This document shows positions 37,335 through 39,358 of a stretch of 39,358 nucleotides of DNA, one piece after another. The stretch is from contig SZPG01000036.1 in assembly GCA_030263595.1 (NCBI GenBank), positions 1-39,358 of the forward strand. The letters are read 5' to 3'. Both the position numbers and the translations under genes were made by a program. The notes beneath the pieces were generated by a model that saw only the letters and a program-made list of their open reading frames with translations, did not search any database and was not told where the DNA came from. Positions within the stretch are counted from its first letter, which is position 1. Each line of letters starts with the position of its first letter. Source of the DNA: Chloroflexi bacterium CFX6 (GTDB taxonomy: Bacteria; Chloroflexota; Anaerolineae; Anaerolineales; Villigracilaceae).

Positions 37335-38336
37335 ATGTTCTCTAAAGACCTGGGCATAGACCTGGGGACCATGTTCACGCGCCTCGCCGACGGCTCGCAG
37401 GTGCTGTTGGACGAACCGACCATCGTCGCCATCGAAGTGGATGACCAGAAGATGGTGGCGGTGGGGCAGGAGGCGCGCGATATGTACGGGCGCGTCCCCG
37501 AAAGCATCGAGGTGGCGCGCCCCTTGAAGAACGGGGTCATCGCCGATTACGAGATCACCGAAACGCTCCTTTCCTACCTGCTCCAGCGCGTGAGCGGATC
37601 CATGCGCATCTTCCGTCCGCGCGTGATGGTCTCGGTGCCTTATGGCGTTACCAGCGTGGAGCGACGCGCGGTCTACGAGGCAGTTCTGGAGGCGGGAAGC
37701 CGCGACGCGTCCCTCATCCAGCAACCTTTGGCGGCGGCTCTGGGCGTGGACCTTCCGATCGGTTCGCCTTCGGGGAACATGGTCATCTGCCTGGGCGGGG
37801 GATGCACGGAAGCCGCGGTGATGGCGATGTACGGCATCGTCTCGGCGGAGACCCTGCGCGCCGGCGGGCTGGAACTCGACGAAGCCATCGTCAATTACGT
37901 GCGGAGGAAGTATGGGGTGACGATCGGCCAGGTGACGGCGGAGCATCTCAAGGTCAAGATCGGAGCCGCCGTTCCGCAGGATACCGAGAACAGCATGGAG
38001 GTGCAGGGGCAGGATCAGGTCACCGGTCTGCCGCGTCCTGTCACGTTGACGACGGGCGAGATCGTCGAGGCTTTGCAGGAACCGTTGAAACTGGTGATCG
38101 AGACCGGTCGCCGCGTGCTCGAGAAGACGCCGCCCGAACTCGTTGCGGACATCATTGACCGCGGCGTGGCGTTGTGCGGCGGCGGCGCGCTCCTGCGCGG
38201 GGTTGATAAACTGCTGACGAAATCGCTCGGCATCCCCGCCTATCTCGTGGATAATCCCATGACCTGCGTGGTGGAGGGGGCGGTCAAGGCGCTACCCATG
38301 TACAATATCCTGCGGAGGAATTTGCCGCAGGTGTAA
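37335..38336 (+). CDS. mreB: Divergent MreB-like actin with substituted catalytic residues
   Basis: This 333-residue protein has the actin/HSP70 fold and MreB hallmarks: 'DLGIDLGT' (phosphate 1), 'RPLKNGVIADYEITETLL', 'VMVSVPYGVTSVERRAV' and 'GVALCGGGALLRGVDKLL' (adenosine). MreB normally polymerises with ATP under the membrane and guides wall synthesis. Here the phosphate-2 motif, usually DIGGGTTE, reads CLGGGCTE (Cys152 for Asp), and the EEP motif containing the catalytic Glu reads QQP (Gln129-Gln130). ATP hydrolysis should therefore be impaired. No mreC or mreD follows. The ATG at 37335 is preferred; GTG at 37329 is the alternative. It lies 59 bp after atpC, ahead of the shared terminator. 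Confidence 0.88.
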   Translation: MFSKDLGIDLGTMFTRLADGSQVLLDEPTIVAIEVDDQKMVAVGQEARDMYGRVPESIEVARPLKNGVIADYEITETLLSYLLQRVSGSMRIFRPRVMVSVPYGVTSVERRAVYEAVLEAGSRDASLIQQPLAAALGVDLPIGSPSGNMVICLGGGCTEAAVMAMYGIVSAETLRAGGLELDEAIVNYVRRKYGVTIGQVTAEHLKVKIGAAVPQDTENSMEVQGQDQVTGLPRPVTLTTGEIVEALQEPLKLVIETGRRVLEKTPPELVADIIDRGVALCGGGALLRGVDKLLTKSLGIPAYLVDNPMTCVVEGAVKALPMYNILRRNLPQV

Positions 38337-38341
38337 AAAAG

Positions 38342-38371
38342 AACGGCTTCCAACGACGAAGCCGTTTTTTG
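38342..38371 (+). terminator. Terminator after the atp-mreB operon
   Basis: AACGGCTTC (38342-38350) pairs with GAAGCCGTT (38358-38366), followed by TTTTTT. It lies 5 bp past the mreB-like stop. Confidence 0.92.
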
Positions 38372-38533
38372 TTTTGTCCTCTTCTTTGTGTTTTTATCCA
38401 TTATCAGTACTTCACGAGAGCGCGTAATGGGCGCTGCCGAAGGCGTCTAACGCCTGCTTTGCATTTAATCCCTGGTCAGATATTCAACGATTTTATGACT
38501 TGGATGGGAAGATCGAGCTTGTCTTCCAAAAAA

Positions 38534-38565
38534 GAGCGCCTCGGAGGATGACATCTGAGGCGCTC
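38534..38565 (-). terminator. Terminator of the hicAB operon
   Basis: GAGCGCCTC (38534-38542) pairs with GAGGCGCTC (38557-38565). The A run at 38528-38533 becomes a T run on the minus strand, placing this hairpin 55 bp after the hicB stop. The sequence between the two terminators (38372-38527) shows nothing recognisable. Confidence 0.8.
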
Positions 38566-38620
38566 CTGATGGGACGGTTTCTGAGGATGCTGGGTTAGCT
38601 GGCTCTTTGACCTTAAGACT

Positions 38621-38950
38621 CTACTGGTTCCTAAGTGCTCTCTGTAAGACTTCGGTAACCCAACTGTTGAGACTCTTATCCTTCAACTTTGCCTGAATAT
38701 AGACTTCACGATGCAACTCAGCAGGCAAGCGAACCACGAATTTTCCGGAAAATGGCTTCTCCGGTGACTCGCCGCGTTGTGCACAGAAATCGAGATAATC
38801 ATCTACTGATTCTCGAAACGCCTTTTGAATTTCATCGACACTTTCCCCTTCAAACGTAATCACATCCCGGACATTGATCACTTCCCCGTACAAAATGCCC
38901 GCTTCCTCATCCAGTTCCACTTTACCGATATATCCTTTATATTCCATCAT
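38621..38950 (-). CDS. hicB: HicB-family antitoxin
   Basis: This 109-residue protein has an N-terminal partial RNase-H-like HicB domain ('YKGYIGKVELDEEAGILYGEV', 'ITFEGESVDEIQKAFRESVDDYLDFC') and a C-terminal ribbon-helix-helix DNA-binding domain ('SGKFVVRLPAELHREVYIQAKLKDKSLNSWVTEVLQRAL'). It should bind and neutralise HicA and repress the operon. The gene overlaps hicA by ATGA (38947-38950); a second Met at 38947 is an alternative start. Confidence 0.92.
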   Translation of the reverse strand: MMEYKGYIGKVELDEEAGILYGEVINVRDVITFEGESVDEIQKAFRESVDDYLDFCAQRGESPEKPFSGKFVVRLPAELHREVYIQAKLKDKSLNSWVTEVLQRALRNQ

Positions 38951-39201
38951 GGCTTGACTCCTGCCGCTTCCAGAAACCGGCGAATCGATTTGACTGCGCC
39001 TTTGTTGGTTTCCTTGCGCGGATGCGGACGATGAAACACAGCCCGAACATCTTTCAACGCAACTCGCACTCGTGAACCACTACCTTCTGAGATTTCCGCG
39101 CCCAAAGCCATAAAGAGAGCTTCGACATCTCGCCAGGCAATATTGGCTCGCTCCGGCTTTTCGAAAATGGCTTCCAGAGTTTTGCGGTGTTTGCGATCCA
39201 C
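38947..39201 (-). CDS. hicA: HicA-family mRNA interferase toxin
   Basis: This 84-residue protein has the double-stranded-RNA-binding-like HicA fold. The 'ANIAWRDVEALFMALGAEISEGSGSRVRV' start leads to 'FHRPHPRKETNKGAVKSIRRFLEAAG', where the His pair in HRPHP supplies the likely catalytic His. It would cleave mRNA when free of HicB. The promoter should lie at 39202-39237, where TATCA and TGATA form a short inverted repeat (39213-39227) that could be a HicB operator. Confidence 0.92.
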   Translation of the reverse strand: MDRKHRKTLEAIFEKPERANIAWRDVEALFMALGAEISEGSGSRVRVALKDVRAVFHRPHPRKETNKGAVKSIRRFLEAAGVKP

Positions 39202-39237
39202 GCTGTAATAATATCATAAAGTGATACTGCCATCAAG

Positions 39238-39358
39238 ATGCTGGTGCTATCTTGGGACCTGGACGAAGACGTGCGCATGGGACTGACCTACAAACAATTC
39301 GCCAAGTACGCCTTGATGAAATTGGGCGTCGAGACGGACATCACGCGCTTTGTGCGTC
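39238..39358 (+). CDS. Possible start of an unidentified gene (cut by the window end)
   Basis: An open frame begins with ATG at 39238 and runs to the last base (about 40 residues, 'MLVLSWDLDEDVRMGLTYKQ...'). An in-frame stop lies at 39217. No family is recognised from this fragment and there is no good ribosome-binding site at the first ATG; the Met at 39279 is another candidate. It is divergent from hicA. Confidence 0.35.
   Translation, partial: MLVLSWDLDEDVRMGLTYKQFAKYALMKLGVETDITRFVR

Overview
The window (about 60% GC by eye) most resembles a member of the Chloroflexota, probably class Anaerolineae. This is inferred from gene content only: Thr/Pro-rich surface proteins with an NBR1-type Ig-like domain, an alternative complex III (ACIII) operon, a V/A-type ATPase next to an F-type F1 operon, a divergent MreB, and many short palindromic intergenic repeats. 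No rRNA or other phylogenetic marker was available to test it. || Layout. 1-2351: two cell-surface or exported proteins with Thr/Pro tandem repeats; the first is cut by the window start. 2442-2942: hotdog thioesterase. 3033-5410: a two-gene unit with its own promoter, coding for an EACC1-like small protein and a caspase / HEAT-like / transmembrane / FGE-like (C-type lectin fold) protein. It looks like a conflict or programmed-death signalling module and is the most interesting system here. 5484-6620: M48 membrane metalloprotease, possibly leaderless, convergent with a small membrane protein. 6897-7217: gene-free, with a strong promoter and a candidate small RNA. 7218-13943: ACIII operon (pentaheme ActA, ActB split in two genes, ActC, ActD, ActE and a second monoheme cytochrome c) closed by a strong terminator; no ActF is seen. 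13984-14295: a tRNA-Ser(GGA) whose 5' acceptor strand does not pair, followed by hairpins and a MITE-like inverted repeat. 14289-21731 (minus strand): a block of MacA-like adaptor, MacB-like ATPase and permease, two paralogous lipoproteins, an OmpR-type response regulator, a histidine kinase and a small membrane protein, probably a stress-sensing efflux system. 21963-30736: a nine-gene V/A-type ATPase operon followed by a Rossmann-fold F420/NADP-oxidoreductase-like gene. 31514-32626 (minus): D-Ala-D-Ala ligase-like ATP-grasp enzyme. 32850-38336: atpA-atpG-atpD-atpC (F1 alpha, gamma, beta, epsilon, without delta or any Fo gene) followed by an MreB-like gene whose catalytic residues are substituted. 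38621-39201 (minus): HicAB toxin-antitoxin. The last 120 bases may begin another gene. || How the parts work together. ACIII would oxidise quinol and pass electrons to c-type cytochromes. The two rotary ATPases would couple ion gradients to ATP. The V/A c-subunit has only one membrane carboxylate per four helices, which favours ion pumping, while the F1 genes are split from their Fo genes. The minus-strand block couples signal sensing to export. A family of short near-palindromes, several directly touching stop codons, runs through the intergenic regions.
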